Below are positions 32,738-44,600 of a DNA stretch of 64,000 nt, piece by piece. Source of the DNA: Mycoplasmopsis synoviae ATCC 25204 (GTDB lineage Bacteria; Bacillota_I; Bacilli_A; Mycoplasmatales; Metamycoplasmataceae); contig NZ_CP011096.1 of NCBI RefSeq assembly GCF_000969765.1, positions 782,496 to 846,495 on the forward strand, given 5' to 3'. The first letter of the stretch is position 1, and each line of letters begins with the position of its first letter. Below the pieces are notes generated by a model. That model searched no databases and was not told where the DNA came from. It saw only the letters and a program-made list of their open reading frames with translations. Position numbers and translations under genes: made by a program.

Positions 32738-34382
32738 TTTTTTAAATGGTTATGACCTAGCTAAAGCGGTTATTTCTGGAGCTAATTCTTTAAAGAACAA
32801 AAAAAACGAAATCGACGCGCTTAATGTTTTTCCAGTGCCCGATGGCGATACCGGAAGCAATATGGCTTCGACTATTTTTTCATGCGTTGATAATTTAGAA
32901 AAGCTTTTAGCGCAAAATCCAAATCCAAGCATTTCTGAAGTTGCGCAAGAGATATCACATTCAATGATATATGCTGCTAGAGGAAATTCTGGAGTTATAT
33001 TAAGTCAAATTTTTAAAGGTTTTTCTTTAGGTTGCCAAAATAAAGAGAAAGTATCTTCGCTAGAACTTGTTGACGTTTTTGTAGCTGCTAAAACTAGAGC
33101 TTTCAAGGCCGTATTTTCTCCAGTTGAAGGAACTATATTAACTGTAATTAGAGAAGTTTCAGAAGGCCTAGAAAAAAATATCAACGGTAGCGAATCGATA
33201 TTAGATTTCTTTAAAGCGGTGGTATCACTAGCTAGAAAAAGTACTGATGAAACTCCTAATAAATTAAAAATTCTTCGCGAAGTTGGGGTTAATGACTCAG
33301 GTGCTGAAGGGTTATATTTAATTTTTGTTGGAATGCTTTCATATCTTGAAGGCTTTCCGATAGAGCTTTCTGAAACAGAAGAAAAATCAGTTAATAATTT
33401 CATATCTGATCTAGAAATCTATGACGGTGAATTTGGATACTGCACAGAGCTACTTATTGACTTAAATGATCCTGAAAATTTCAAAAAAGAAAAGTTTCAA
33501 AATAAAGTTGAAAAAATGGCAGCTTCTCTTGTTTTAATACAAGATGATAATTTATTAAAAATACATGGCCACACTGAAAAACCTGGTTCTTTAATAAGTT
33601 ATTGCCATAAGTATGGCGAATTAATTAAAATAAAATCAGAGAACATGTCTCTTCAAGCTAAAGAGAGCAAAAAAACTGCGCAATCTGCGCAAAGTAATTT
33701 CGCGGCAAGCAAATCTAGCGAAGAAGAATTATGCGGGCTTGTATCATGCAACTTTGGTTCTGGAATTATTAAGAAAATGAAAGAATACGGATGCCATAAT
33801 ATCGTAGAAGGAGGAAATACTCAAAACCCATCAGCTAGCGATATTATTGCAGCCATTAACGAGGTTAACGCTAAAAACGTTTTTGTGCTTCCTAATAATT
33901 CAAATATTATTCTTGCCGCTCAACAAGCAGCACAAATGATTAAAAACAAAAACGTAATTATTATTCCTTCTAAAACACAGGTTCAAGGAATTTCTGCTGC
34001 GCTTAATTTTAACGCTGAGCTTTCTCCTGAAGATAACGAAGAAATGATGCTAGATAGCATTAAATCGGTGGTGTCAGGAAGCGTTACTAAAGCAGTTAGA
34101 ACTACAGAAATTAATGGCATTAAAATCAAAGAAAATGATTTTATTGCAGTTAAAGATGGAAGCATTATTTCATCACATAAAGATGACTTTACAGTAATTA
34201 AAAAATTAATCAAAAAAATGGTAACTGCTCAACATGAAGTAGTTTCGATTTACTACGGTGAAAATTCATCATTTCAAGATGCACAAAAAATTGAAGCTTT
34301 TATTAAAAGCCAATGAGATATTGAAGTTGAAATCTTTGAAGGAAATCAACCTAATTACTACTTTTTAATAGGAGTTGAATAA
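32730..34382 (+). CDS. fakA: DhaL/DAK2-domain kinase, FakA (YloV)-like
   Basis: A 550-residue protein of the YloV/FakA family, the ATP-binding subunit that, with a DegV-type fatty-acid-binding protein, phosphorylates exogenous fatty acids. The N-terminal DhaL domain has NVFPVPDGDTGSNMASTI (nucleotide/metal loop) and AARGNSGVILSQIFKGF; the C-terminal half matches DegV-like YloV extension (FGSGIIKKMKEYG, PNNSNIILAAQQA). An upstream in-frame GTG at 32718 exists, but the ATG at 32730 is preferred because MNNFLNGYDLAKAVISGANSL matches the family start. The next gene is plsX, which uses acyl phosphate: this supports a role in lipid synthesis from host fatty acids. TGA Trp near the end. Confidence 0.88.
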
Positions 34383-35359
34383 TGCATATAGTCTTTGACA
34401 TTAACGGAAACGATAAAGGACCACAAGCAGGCTATAATGCCGCTTATGAATTTTGTCTTAAAAACCCAAATGACAAAATTACTTTAATTGGTGAAATTTC
34501 ACTTTTAAAGCAAAACGAAAATCTTGAAAATTTATTTTTAATTGAAAATAATTTAAAGGTAGCCACTCCTAAAAACATTAGAGAAAATCTCAAAATGCCT
34601 ACCTCAATGAATGAAGCCATTGACATGGTTAAAAACTCTAAAGCAGACGCTATTTTATCAAGTGGAGATTCAGCATCATACGTTGCCGGACTTACTTTAA
34701 CAGTTGGAAGAATTCCTAATTTATCTCGTCCTACTTTTATGCCAGTGGCTAATACTATAAACGGACAAAAGCTTCTGATTTTAGACGTAGGATCAAATAC
34801 TGAAGTTAAACCAGAATATTTATATCAATGAGCTTTAATTGCTAAAGTTTTTTATCAAAAAATGTTTAACTTTAGCGATCCTAAAGTTACTATATTAAAC
34901 ATAGGTAGCGAAGCTTATAAAGGCCCTGAGTTCCTCCTAGAGGCCGCTAAACTTATTTCTAAAGATGATAGTTTAAATTACATCGGATTTAGCGAAACAA
35001 GAGAAGTTTTATATGGCAATTATCAAATTGCTTTAATTGATGGTTATGGTGGTAATTTAGTTCTTAAAAGCTACGAAGGAGCTTTTAATACTTTCAAGCA
35101 TCTTTTAAAAGATGGAATTTCAAAATCATTTAGAGCTAAGCTAGGAGCACTCCTTCTAAAACCTGCTTTTGAAAATATTTCTAAAGTATTAGATTATAAA
35201 AAAGTAGGAGCTGCTTGAGTTTTTGGAATTAATACTTTAGCTATTAAAACTCATGGAGCTAGTGATAAAGTTTCATATTTATATGCTTTAGAAGAGCTAA
35301 AAAATGGATATAAATCTAATTTTTTAGATGTAATTAGAAAAACTTTAAAAGAAAATTAA
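34382..35359 (+). CDS. plsX: Phosphate acyltransferase PlsX
   Basis: PlsX interconverts acyl-ACP and acyl phosphate, giving the donor for PlsY acylation of glycerol 3-phosphate. 325 residues. Family blocks: DINGNDKGPQAGYNAA, SSGDSASYVAGLTLTVGRIP, SRPTFMPVANTINGQKLLILDVGSN and ALIDGYGGNLVLKSYEG. In the usual protein the N-terminus reads D-x-x-G-G-D; here it is DINGND, as often in mycoplasmas. Two TGA Trp codons. Overlaps fakA by one base and is followed by rnc after 2 bases. Confidence 0.92.
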
Positions 35360-35361
35360 AC

Positions 35362-36057
35362 ATGGAAAAAGACAATCAGCCTTCTATTGAAGAATTAAAA
35401 GCTTTTCTTCAGAAAAATAATATTGAATATAAAAACATTGACCTTTTCATTGAAGCTACTACTCATAAAACTTATTCAAAGGTAAATAAAAATTCTAAAG
35501 ACTATGAACGTTTAGAATTTTTAGGTGATTCTTTGGTTGGTTTTCTAATTAGTGATTACTGCGTTAGAGAATTTTCATCTCTAGAGCCTGGCGAGCTTTC
35601 AAGACTTAGATCAAAGCTAGTTGATAAACTGGCTTTATTTAAAATTGCCCAAAAGCTAAAAGTGGAGCAAATCATTAAAACCGGCCCTAAAAAAGCCCGT
35701 AATGAAGTTTTATCATCATCAAATGTTTTATCTGATGTAGTAGAGGCATTAATTGCGGCCATTTACCTTGATCAAGGAATGCAAAGCGCTAAAGATTTTA
35801 TAAAAAGTCATTTTTATGAAATCGCCAATAAAGCTCAGAATAAACCAAATAAAGATCCAAAATCAGAACTTCAAGAATATTTTCAAACAATTTCTGCTGA
35901 AACTGTAAAATATGAAACTATAGAGATACCAAATAAAAGATCTTTTGAATCAAAAGCTTGACATCTTAATAAAATTTATGGAATCGGTGTTGGTTTGTCA
36001 AAAAAAGACGCAGAGAAAAATGCAGCTGCCAATGCTTTATCAAAGCTTAAAACTTAG
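35362..36057 (+). CDS. rnc: Ribonuclease III
   Basis: RNase III, 231 residues, cuts double-stranded RNA, notably the stems enclosing pre-16S and pre-23S rRNA. Signature YERLEFLGDSLVGFLISDY (catalytic Glu/Asp), LVDKLALF, and the second acidic pair in SDVVEALIAAIYLDQG; the C-terminal dsRNA-binding domain ends GLSKKDAEKNAAANALSKL. A TGA Trp (KAWHLNK) sits in that domain. The gene order plsX-rnc-smc is conserved in Firmicutes. The processing stems predicted in this window's rrn operon are its likely substrates. Confidence 0.96.
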
Positions 36058-36064
36058 GAGTTAA

Positions 36065-39007
36065 ATGAAGTTAATTAAAATTGAAGCTCACGGATTTAAA
36101 TCGTTTGCAGATCCTATTTCGCTAAAATTCGACGGAGGCGTGATTGCAATCGTTGGACCAAACGGTTCAGGTAAGAGTAATATAAACGACGCTATTAAAT
36201 GAGTTTTAGGAGAACAATCCTCAAAAGAACTTCGTGGAAATAACATGAGTGATGTTATTTTTTCAGGATCAAAAACTGCAAAAGCTATGGATTTTGCTTA
36301 TGTTACTTTGACTTTTGATAATAAAGATAGATTTTCATCAATAGATAGAGACTACATAACAATAACCAGAAAAATAACTCGTGCTAAAAACGTAAATGAA
36401 TACTATTTAAACGGTGAGCCAACACTTCATAAAACAATTAAGCAACTTGCCATGGAAACCGGAATTGGCAAGTCATCTCTTGCCATTATTTCTCAAGGTA
36501 AAGTTTCAGAAATAGCTCAATCTAGCGAAGAAAATCGTAGAGGTATTTTTGAAGAAGCTGCTGGTATTTCAAAAATTAAATATCAAAAAGAAGAATCAGA
36601 AAGACGTCTTTTAAAAACAATAGTAGAGCTTGAAAAAACACAAATTTCAATATCACACTACGAAAAAGATTTAAATTACCTAGAAGAAGCTGCTAAAAAA
36701 GCACTTGAATTTAAAGACAAAAAAGCAAAACTAAAAGAAGTAGAAATTTCATATTTAGCGCATGAAATTGGTAGGCTTCAAAGCGAAAATGAAGTTTATG
36801 TTAATGAAATAAATTCATCAAGCGATGTTGTATTTACGCTAGAAAACGAAATCGAAAAACTAAACGCTTCTGAAGCTGAATTAAAACTTGATTTAAGAGA
36901 TAAAACTGAAAAGCTTCAAAGCCTTGCAAATCAAATTGCAACCGATATTGATCTTTTACATAAATTTGAAAAAACCTATAATCAAAAAGATCAAGAAAGG
37001 TCCTTAGCTGCTTCTGGGAAGCTAAATGTTTCTCAAGAAGAAATCAAAAGCGCTAATTTATCTAAAGCTAAAGAAATTAAATCTAAACTTGATTTTCTGC
37101 TTAATAAAACCCAAAAAACTAAATTTGAATTAGATGATTTAAACAGCGAAAAATCTCAGCTTGAATCACAGGCCTTAATGCTTGAAACTCAACTTCGTGA
37201 AGTTAAAAATGCAGTCTCAAATGCTAAAGCGGGACTAGATTTTGCAAAGCGTGAAAAAGAAAGTAATTCATCGCTACAAAAAGGTGTTAGAACCATTGTT
37301 CAAAATAGAAACATTTTTAATGGTTACGTTGGCCTTGTTTCTGAATTATTTAAAATCAAAAACGAATATATTCACGCCATTGATACAATTCTATCTCCTA
37401 GCATGCAAAATATCGTTGTTAAAGACGATAAAACTGCAAAAGAAGCTGTTAGATTTTTAAAAAATAACTCAGCTGGTAGAGCTGTATTTATGCCGCTATC
37501 TAGCCTTAGAGCAAAAAGCATTCGCCAAGATTTATACTACGGTCTTCAAAGTTATAATGGATTTTTATGTGCGGCTAATGAAGCTGTTGAATGTCATCCA
37601 CAACTTGAAGTTTTAAGAGACTTTTTACTTGGTAATGTAATTCTTGCTACCGATATTGATAAAGCTAATGAAATTTCAAAATTAGTAGAACAAAAATATA
37701 TGGTGGTAACCAAAGACGGTGATTTAATTCGTCCTGGTGGAATAATTGTCGGTGGAGAAAAAAAACAAGTTTCAAATTTACTTAACATTGATGAAAAAAT
37801 TAGAAAAAGCGAAGAGTTTTTAAACAAAGCTCTTCCTAGCTTAAATGTTTATGAATCTAAATTTGAAAAACTCAAAACTCAAATTCAAAATATTAGTAAT
37901 TTAATTAGCGTTAAAAAATTAGAGCTTTCATCTGAAAATGAAAGCATAAGCGCTACTGAAAATGAACTAAAACAATACCAAGTGTTTTTAGATGATTCAA
38001 TTGATACATCTTCAAGTGGTGAAAGCGAACTTTTAACTTTATTTAACAAAATAAATGAATTAAAAAATCAAATTCAACAAAACAAGTTTTCAAATTCGCT
38101 ACTAAATCAAGAAAAAGAACAAATCGTTGCCAAGCTTGACGATATTTCAATTCTTTTAAAAAGCAAACAAAAAGATTTAGATAAACTTCGTCAAAGCTTT
38201 TCTAAAAACGAAGTTAAGTTTGAAAAAAACAAAACCTATCTAGAAAATCACAAAAGCCGTCTTTTAGAAGAATACGGACTAACCTTTGAATTTGCTAGAG
38301 ATAATTTCAAACTTAATATTGAAATTAATCTTGCAAAAGAAATAGTTTCAACTCTTAAAAAAGAAATTCAAGAAATAGGCTCTGTCGATGAAAAAGCAAT
38401 TGAAAAATATGAAGCTATTAAAAAAGATTATGACTTTTTAGTAACTCAAAGAAATGAAATTCAAAATGCAATTGGTGAAACCAAAGAGTCTATTACTATT
38501 CTTGAAAATACTATGGTCGATAAATTCACAAGTCTTTTAAGAGATGTGAATTTAGAATTTAATAATATTTTCCGTTCACTATTTGGTGGAGGAAGTGCAT
38601 CTGTTTCTTTAGTTGATGAAAGTCTTCCGCTAACTTCCGGAATTAATATTAAAGTTCAACCTCCTGGAAAAATTATTAAAAATATAAATTTATTAAGTGG
38701 TGGAGAAAAATCGCTAACTGCAATTTCGCTACTATTTGCAATACTAAAAGCTCGTCCACTTCCTCTTTGTATCTTAGATGAAGCTGAGGGAGCTTTAGAT
38801 GATTCTAACGTAGTGCGTTACGCTGATTATCTACAGCAACTAAAAGATAAAACGCAATTTTTAGTAATTACACACCGTCATGGAACCATGACAAAAAGTG
38901 ACGCCATAATTGGTGCCACTATGCAAAATAGAGGAATTACTACATTTTTAAGCCTTTCTTTAGCAGAGGCGAAAAAATATGTAGATAAATTCGAAGCTCA
39001 AAACTAG
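36065..39007 (+). CDS. smc: Chromosome segregation protein SMC
   Basis: SMC, 980 residues, the ATPase core of the condensin complex. Walker A IVGPNGSGKSNINDAIKW (about residues 28-45), long coiled coils at about 170-350 and 520-800, hinge around 370-510 (GYVGLVSELFKIKNEYIHAI...GGIIVGGEKKQ), signature LLSGGEKSLTAISLLFAI and Walker B PLCILDEAEGALDD near the C-terminus. The start ATG at 36065 gives MKLIKIEAHGFKSFADP, the canonical SMC opening; a TGA Trp in the Walker A helix masks this part in standard reading. rnc ends 7 bases upstream. Confidence 0.97.
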
Positions 39008-39028
39008 CCATCGCTTGGCTATTTTTTT
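39005..39028 (+). terminator. Terminator of the smc operon
   Basis: Stem TAGCCA / TGGCTA, loop TCGCT, then seven T. The hairpin begins with the smc stop codon itself. Confidence 0.85.
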
Positions 39029-39042
39029 GACTTTAAAATTGG

Positions 39043-39048
39043 TATAAT
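39043..39048 (+). promoter_or_regulatory. -10 box of pyrH-frr
   Basis: TGGTATAAT (extended -10) 26 bases before the pyrH ATG; AAGGATC is the ribosome site. Confidence 0.65.
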
Positions 39049-39073
39049 TAAAAAGTTTTAAGGATCTAAATAA

Positions 39074-39793
39074 ATGATTAAATACAAAAGAATTTTAATT
39101 AAATTAAGTGGTGAAGGTTTTGCCAACAAAGAAAAAAATCTAGCAATTGACTTTGAATTAGTCGCGAAAATTGCTTCTCAACTAAAAATAATAATTGAAA
39201 AAGGTGTTCAAGTTTCTATTGTTGTAGGAGGAGGAAACTTCTGAAGAGGAGTTTCTGCTGAAAAAAATGGAATTCCCAGAAATAGAGCTGACTTTATCGG
39301 AATGCTAGCTACCGAAATGAATGCTTTAGCTCTTCAAAGTGGTTTTGAAAAAGCTGGACTAAAAGCTAGAGTGCAATCATCGATTAATATCGATCAAAAA
39401 GTTGCAGAAAATTATATTAACGAAAAAACTCTTAAATATTTAAACAATGGTGAAGTTGTAATATTTGCCGGAGGAACCGGTAGACCATATTTTACAACCG
39501 ATACTGCCGCTACTTTATTTGCTGCTGAAATAAAAGCCGAAGTTATTTTAATGGGAAAAAATAAAGTTGATGGTGTTTATGATTCAGATCCTAAAAAAAA
39601 TGAAAATGCCAAACATTTTTCTAAAATCACATATGATCAAATTTTAGAAAAAAAACTGCAAGTGATGGATTTAACCGCTACTTCTATGGCAAGGGATAAC
39701 AATATAAATTTAATTGTTTTTAATTTACTTGAAGATAATTCAATTATAAAAGCGCTGGAAGGAAAAATAACTCACACTGAAGTTACTAGGTAA
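39074..39793 (+). CDS. pyrH: UMP kinase
   Basis: UMP kinase, 239 residues, phosphorylates UMP to UDP. N-terminal [54 protein letters not shown] (shown in part by family) and the nucleotide site VIFAGGTGRPYFTTDTAA and VDGVYDSDPKKNENAK are all present. A TGA Trp (NFWRG) lies 60 residues in, so the true start is the ATG at 39074. Forms the usual pair with frr. Confidence 0.96.
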
Positions 39794-39796
39794 TTT

Positions 39797-40351
39797 ATGG
39801 AACTTGAAAAATATTTAGACGACTTTAATAAAAAAACACAAAAATCTATTGATCACTTTGTCTTTGAAATGTCAAAAATATCAACAGGTAAAGCCAATCC
39901 TCAAATCGTTAAAAAAATTAAAGTAATGTATTACGATAATCCAACCGAATTAGATGAAATAGCCACTATCATGGTTCCAGAACCACAACAGTTATTAATT
40001 AAACCTTTTGATGCAACTTCAATCAAAGATATAGTAAAAGCAATATTAAGTGCTAACTTAGGAAATTTCCCAATGACAGATGAAGGTAATCAAATAAGAA
40101 TTACTTTCCCCCCAATGACTTCAGATAGAAGAAAAGAACTAGTTAAATCACTTTCTAAATTCATAGAGCAAGCCAAAGTTGGTGTTAGAAACGCTCGCCA
40201 AGAAATAATTAAAGCAATTAAATCTGATGCTGAACTTTCAGAAGATATGCAAAAAAATTACGTTGAAAAAATTGAATTAGAAGTCAAAAAGAAAATTGAA
40301 AGAATTTCAACTTTAGCAAAAGAAAAAGAAAACGATTTAAACGCATTTTAA
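39797..40351 (+). CDS. frr: Ribosome recycling factor
   Basis: RRF, 184 residues, splits post-termination ribosomes together with EF-G. Family blocks: FEMSKISTGKANPQIVKKIKV, the loop VPEPQQLLIKPFDATSIKDI, ANLGNFPMTDEGNQIRITFPPMTSDRRKELVK (in part) and GVRNARQEIIKAI. Three bases after pyrH. This is the last core gene before the accessory island. Confidence 0.97.
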   Translation: MELEKYLDDFNKKTQKSIDHFVFEMSKISTGKANPQIVKKIKVMYYDNPTELDEIATIMVPEPQQLLIKPFDATSIKDIVKAILSANLGNFPMTDEGNQIRITFPPMTSDRRKELVKSLSKFIEQAKVGVRNARQEIIKAIKSDAELSEDMQKNYVEKIELEVKKKIERISTLAKEKENDLNAF

Positions 40352-40359
40352 TAATTGAA

Positions 40360-40395
40360 AAAGAGGAAATTATTTTCTTCTTTTTTTTAATTTTC
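40360..40395 (+). terminator. Probable terminator after frr
   Basis: GAAAAAGAGGAAA / TTTTCTTCTTTTTTTT forms an imperfect hairpin with a long T-run. Confidence 0.5.
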
Positions 40396-40462
40396 TTTAA
40401 TTGTTAATGCATGTTGAAATTATTTTGTAAAATGATTTGTAAAGCACACTATTGAATCTAAT

Positions 40463-42038
40463 ATGAAACAATGAAAAATTGATTTAATTAATGATTACAA
40501 AAAGAAAATTGACGAAATTTCTAAAGCTAGTTTAAACAAAGAACAAAAAGAATTAATTATTGAAACTTTAGAGCATTATTCTTTAAAAGAAAACTGCACT
40601 GAAGCTAAGCTGAAAAACTTATATAGCCTTCTTATTCAAAGAGTAAAAGTTGGTTTTACTTTTGATACAACACCAGAGATCATTAATAACACTATAAGTT
40701 ACTTAGAAAAAATAAAAGCTTATCTTTTAATAATGATTCATCTAAACCTAAAAATCAATTAATAATTGCTAAAAATTTTAAAGAAAATTTTGATGCCCTT
40801 AAAAATCTTTTACAAATAAAAAAAGAAGAGGATGATTTTGGTTATGATCTAACTTTTATTGACCTAACTTATAACTCTGATTTAGCAAAAGACAAAGGCG
40901 ATACAACGAAATCTTTAGAAAATAATAGTGAAGAAAAGCAAAATTTTGTATTTTCTTTTAAAAACAAATTTACTCGTAATGATTGATTAAACATGGTCAA
41001 TAAAAGATTAAATTTAGCAAAAGATTTACTAAATGAAGCAGGGTTATTTTTCATTTTAATTGATGATAATCAACATGCTTATTTAAAAGTTTTAATGGAT
41101 GAGATATTTGGAGAAGAAAATTTTATCGCTTCTTGTCCTAGAAAAAAACACCTTTTTCGCGTAAAAACGCTGATAAAAAATTAATGGAATTGCATGATTA
41201 TGTCTTAATATACGCAAAAAATAAAAATATAATAAAGCTTAAAAAAGAAAAAAGAGATAATCCAAAAATTCATAAAGATGAAAATGGTAAATATCAACTA
41301 ACATCATTTAAAAATACGTGATTTAATGAAAATAACTATCCAATTTATTATGACAATAAAAATAAAACATTTCATTCAAAAAACAATTCAAATAATGATT
41401 TAAAAGAATTTCTAGGTAATTGAATATGAAAAAAAGCTAAATTTGAAAAAAACAAAAATAAGTTATGGATGGATGAAAAAGAAAAAATTCGAATAAAAGA
41501 ATACAAAAAAGAATTTAAGAAAAAGCTTTGACCATATTCTACTTGACTAGATAAATATGAGTATCAAAATAAACCAGGCGCAACAGAATTGAGCGAAATT
41601 CTAAATGAAACTAAATTCCATTATGTTAAGCCTTTAGGTTTAATGAAATGAATGTTAAATTTATTTATTAATAAAAACACAAGAGTTTTAGACATTTTCG
41701 GAAGTCACGATACTTTTGCTCACGCAATTGAAGAATTAAATTTTAAAGATGGCGGAAATAGAAGTTACACAATTATTTCTAATAATGAAAATATAGCTAA
41801 ATTAGCAATATACAAGCGTCTATATAGAATAAATAACGGACAAAATTGAATAGAAAAGAACGATCCATATAAATCTAATTTGGATGTATTTAACGTTAAA
41901 TATGAGTCTACTGATTTAAATGATCCAAAAGATAAAAATGAAATTGTAGATAAAGTAATTAAAATGTTTGAAGCTTTTGAAATTGATATTTCAGACAAAG
42001 AAAGTTCAAGAGAAAGAATAGTTGATAATTTAAGATAA
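40463..42038 (+). pseudogene. mod: Broken type III DNA methyltransferase (Mod)
   Basis: Relic of a type III Mod (N6-adenine methyltransferase). The body LTRNDWLNMVNKRLNLAKDLL-like region, FILIDDNQHAYLKVLMDEIFGEENFIA and the FHYVKPLGLMKWML helix match the family. The frame breaks at a T-run near 40725 and at an A7 run at 41142-41148; one base added at each would restore it. The catalytic site is also gone: motif IV DPPY is DLTY (FIDLTYNS) and motif I F-x-G-x-G is replaced by VLDIFGSHDTFAHA. So even a repaired frame would not give an active enzyme. Confidence 0.88.
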
Positions 42039-42059
42039 CTTTTATAAATTTAAATACAT

Positions 42060-44506
42060 ATGAATTTAAAACTAACAGAAACATAGAAAAAAGCAGTTGA
42101 TCAAATTGTTGAATACTGAAGAAAAAAGAAATCAAAAGAATTGATCTTTAAAGCGCCAACAGGTAGCGGTAAAACTTTTATGATGGCTCAAGTTATAGAT
42201 AAAATGATTTCTCAGGCTAACATTAAAAAACTTTTCTTTATCATTGCAACTCCATAATCTGCAGAATTGCCAAAACAATTTTTCAATAAGTTAAATTATT
42301 ATAAAAATAGTTTTTTAAATAAAAATAAAGTAAAAATTGAATTAATTGAATCTCCTTCCTCTACTAATAAAAAAGATTATAAATCTTATCACTTAAAGCC
42401 TGAAGAAAACAAGGTTATGATTTTTGGTAAATCTAGCTTTGGTAAAAAAAGAATTTATACCGAGCAAGGAATAATTGATGCTTTATTTGATGAAATTAAA
42501 AATGATTCTAGTTTTGAATTAATTTACATTAGAGATGAAGCGCATATTGGTACTAAAATTCAAAAAAAATTAATTGAAAATTTTGAAAAAAAGATTAAAA
42601 ATGTAGCTAATTTTACTATCAAAATGTCAGCTACTATTGGCGAAGAAAATTATGATTGTGTTGAAATTACTGAAGAAGAACTTCATAATGATAATGTAAA
42701 GTTAATTAAAAAAATCTAATATATAACAAAGGTATTTCTATTTCTATTTCTGAATCTAATGAATATGATGATGAAAAAATTCTAAAAATAGCTTTAGAAA
42801 AATTTAAAGAACTTAAAGAAGCATATGACGGTGCTAAAAATGATGGATTAAATGGTATTAATCCCGCAATGTTAATTCAAGTTAAAAATAGCGACAAAAA
42901 TGACAAAGAAAATCAAACAATCAAAGATTTAGTTAAAAAATACAAAAAAATAGTAGAAAAAATGGTTTTAAATGAGCTACTTATTTTGGTGGCGATAAAA
43001 ATACATCAAGTGAACTTAGAGAAGAAGCAACTCTTAAAAAATTATCAGCTAATAATTCAGTTTACGATGTTATATTTTAAAAATAAGACCAGCCACTGGT
43101 TGAGATATCCCTAGAGCTGCAATGCTGGTTCAACTTAGAAATGTTTGTTCTGAGTCGTTAAATATTCAAACAATTGGAAGAATAAAAAGAAATCCAAATC
43201 CTAGATATCCATTTAATGATAACAACATAGTTTTTAATTACTATATTTATTCATATAATAAAAAACTTGATAAAAATCATTTAATATGGAAATTAAAAAC
43301 CAGAATTTAAAAATGAAAAATTTTTATCAGGATATCTTGATTTATATCAAACTACAAAAAACTCTGAATCTTTGAAAAATGAAATTAATGACGAAACTTA
43401 TATAAAAAAATTTAAAGACATTTTTAACGGACATAATTTTCTGAATAGTTTTCAAAACTATAAGAAAAAATATAATTCAGAAAAAATAAAAAGACTTCCT
43501 TTTGATAGCAAATTAATAAAAGACGAAAACCAAAATATAGTTAAAGAAGTTAAGTGAATTTATAACTCTATCGATTTAAATTAATATGTTGAAAGAAAAT
43601 GAAAATCATTAAATGTTTGTCTAGCAAAAAAAGAATTAGAAGAATTTATAATTTCTAAATTTAACAAATTAAAGGATAAATCATGTGAAATAAATATTGA
43701 TGATCCAATGTTTACTTGAGATTTTTATCGTTATATCATTATTGAAGATTTAATGCCGAATATTAAACAGGCATATAAAGAAAGCATAGAAAAAGAATCA
43801 AAAAATTTAAAGTATTACGAATTAGAGTTAAGAAAATTAAATCAAAGATTTAACTTTATAGATTTTAATTCTAAAGGTTATCCAAAATTTGAAAATATTT
43901 CTAAAATTGAAAACGAATTCATGTATCAAATTAGAAATAAAAATAAATCTAAAATAAAAATTCTTTCAAAAAGAGAATTGCAATTTATTAACGATTTAAA
44001 AAAATTTAAAGATAACTTAAATAAATTAGATAATCCGATTAAATTTAGTTGGTCTTCAAATGTTGTAAATGGTAATATTAGTTTTGAATATTTTGATAAT
44101 CAAGAAACTTCATTTGAAGATGAAAATATAGAATTAAATGGAATTAAAAGAATTTTTCCTGATTTCTTAACTATTATCAATGAAAAACATTTGATATTTT
44201 TAGAAGTTAAAGCTCAAGGTGAAGATGATTACAACAGTGAAAAAACTAAGAGTTTAATAAAAGCATACAAAAAATATGTTGAAGTATATAAAAATCAATT
44301 GAAAAACAATGATTTAAAAAATAATAAATTTGCAAGTTTTACTATGGCTGTTGTTTTTTTATCCTAAAATGTTTTCAAATACAAAACATACTATTGTTGG
44401 TGCAAGCACAAACGAAGAAATCAATAAAAGACTTAATCACCAAATATAAAATAAAGATTTTCATTCAATTGAAACATTATTTTTTGAAATTTCAAAAATA
44501 AAATAA
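42060..44506 (+). pseudogene. res: Broken type III restriction subunit (Res)
   Basis: Relic of the type III helicase/endonuclease subunit, 21 bases after mod. Walker A APTGSGKTFMMAQ, DEAH box IRDEAHIGTK, motif VI QTIGRIKRNPNPRYP and the nuclease PD...EVK (FPDFLTII, HLIFLEVKAQG) can be recognised. Lesions: TAG at 42084, TAA at 42255, frameshift near 42717, others at about 42960, 43080 and 43305, TAA near 43582, and a frameshift near 44360. No functional product is possible. Confidence 0.9.
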
Positions 44507-44556
44507 TTCTTTATTTTAACTCTTTTATTTTTCCTAAATTTATTTTATTTTTAATT

Positions 44557-44583
44557 AAAAAGCACAATAATTTGTGCTTTTTT
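44557..44583. terminator. Bidirectional terminator res / recombinase
   Basis: 10-bp stem AAAAAGCACA / TGTGCTTTTT with T-runs on both sides, between the convergent res relic and the recombinase gene. The inverted repeat starts right at its edge. Confidence 0.8.
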
Positions 44584-44597
44584 CGGCGTAAGGAAAA
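44583..44597 (+). repeat. Left 15-bp inverted repeat flanking the recombinase gene
   Basis: TCGGCGTAAGGAAAA; its exact reverse complement lies at 45540-45554. The pair encloses only the tyrosine recombinase gene. Confidence 0.85.
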
Positions 44598-44600
44598 TTT

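Noticed and set aside
33005..33403. 132-codon minus-strand frame inside the fakA-like gene
   Set aside because: Antisense shadow without a start signal or any known domain.
40725..41148. Homopolymer frameshifts in mod read as phase variation of a live type III system
   Set aside because: The catalytic DPPY and cofactor motifs are destroyed and res has several stops, so an on-state would still be inactive.
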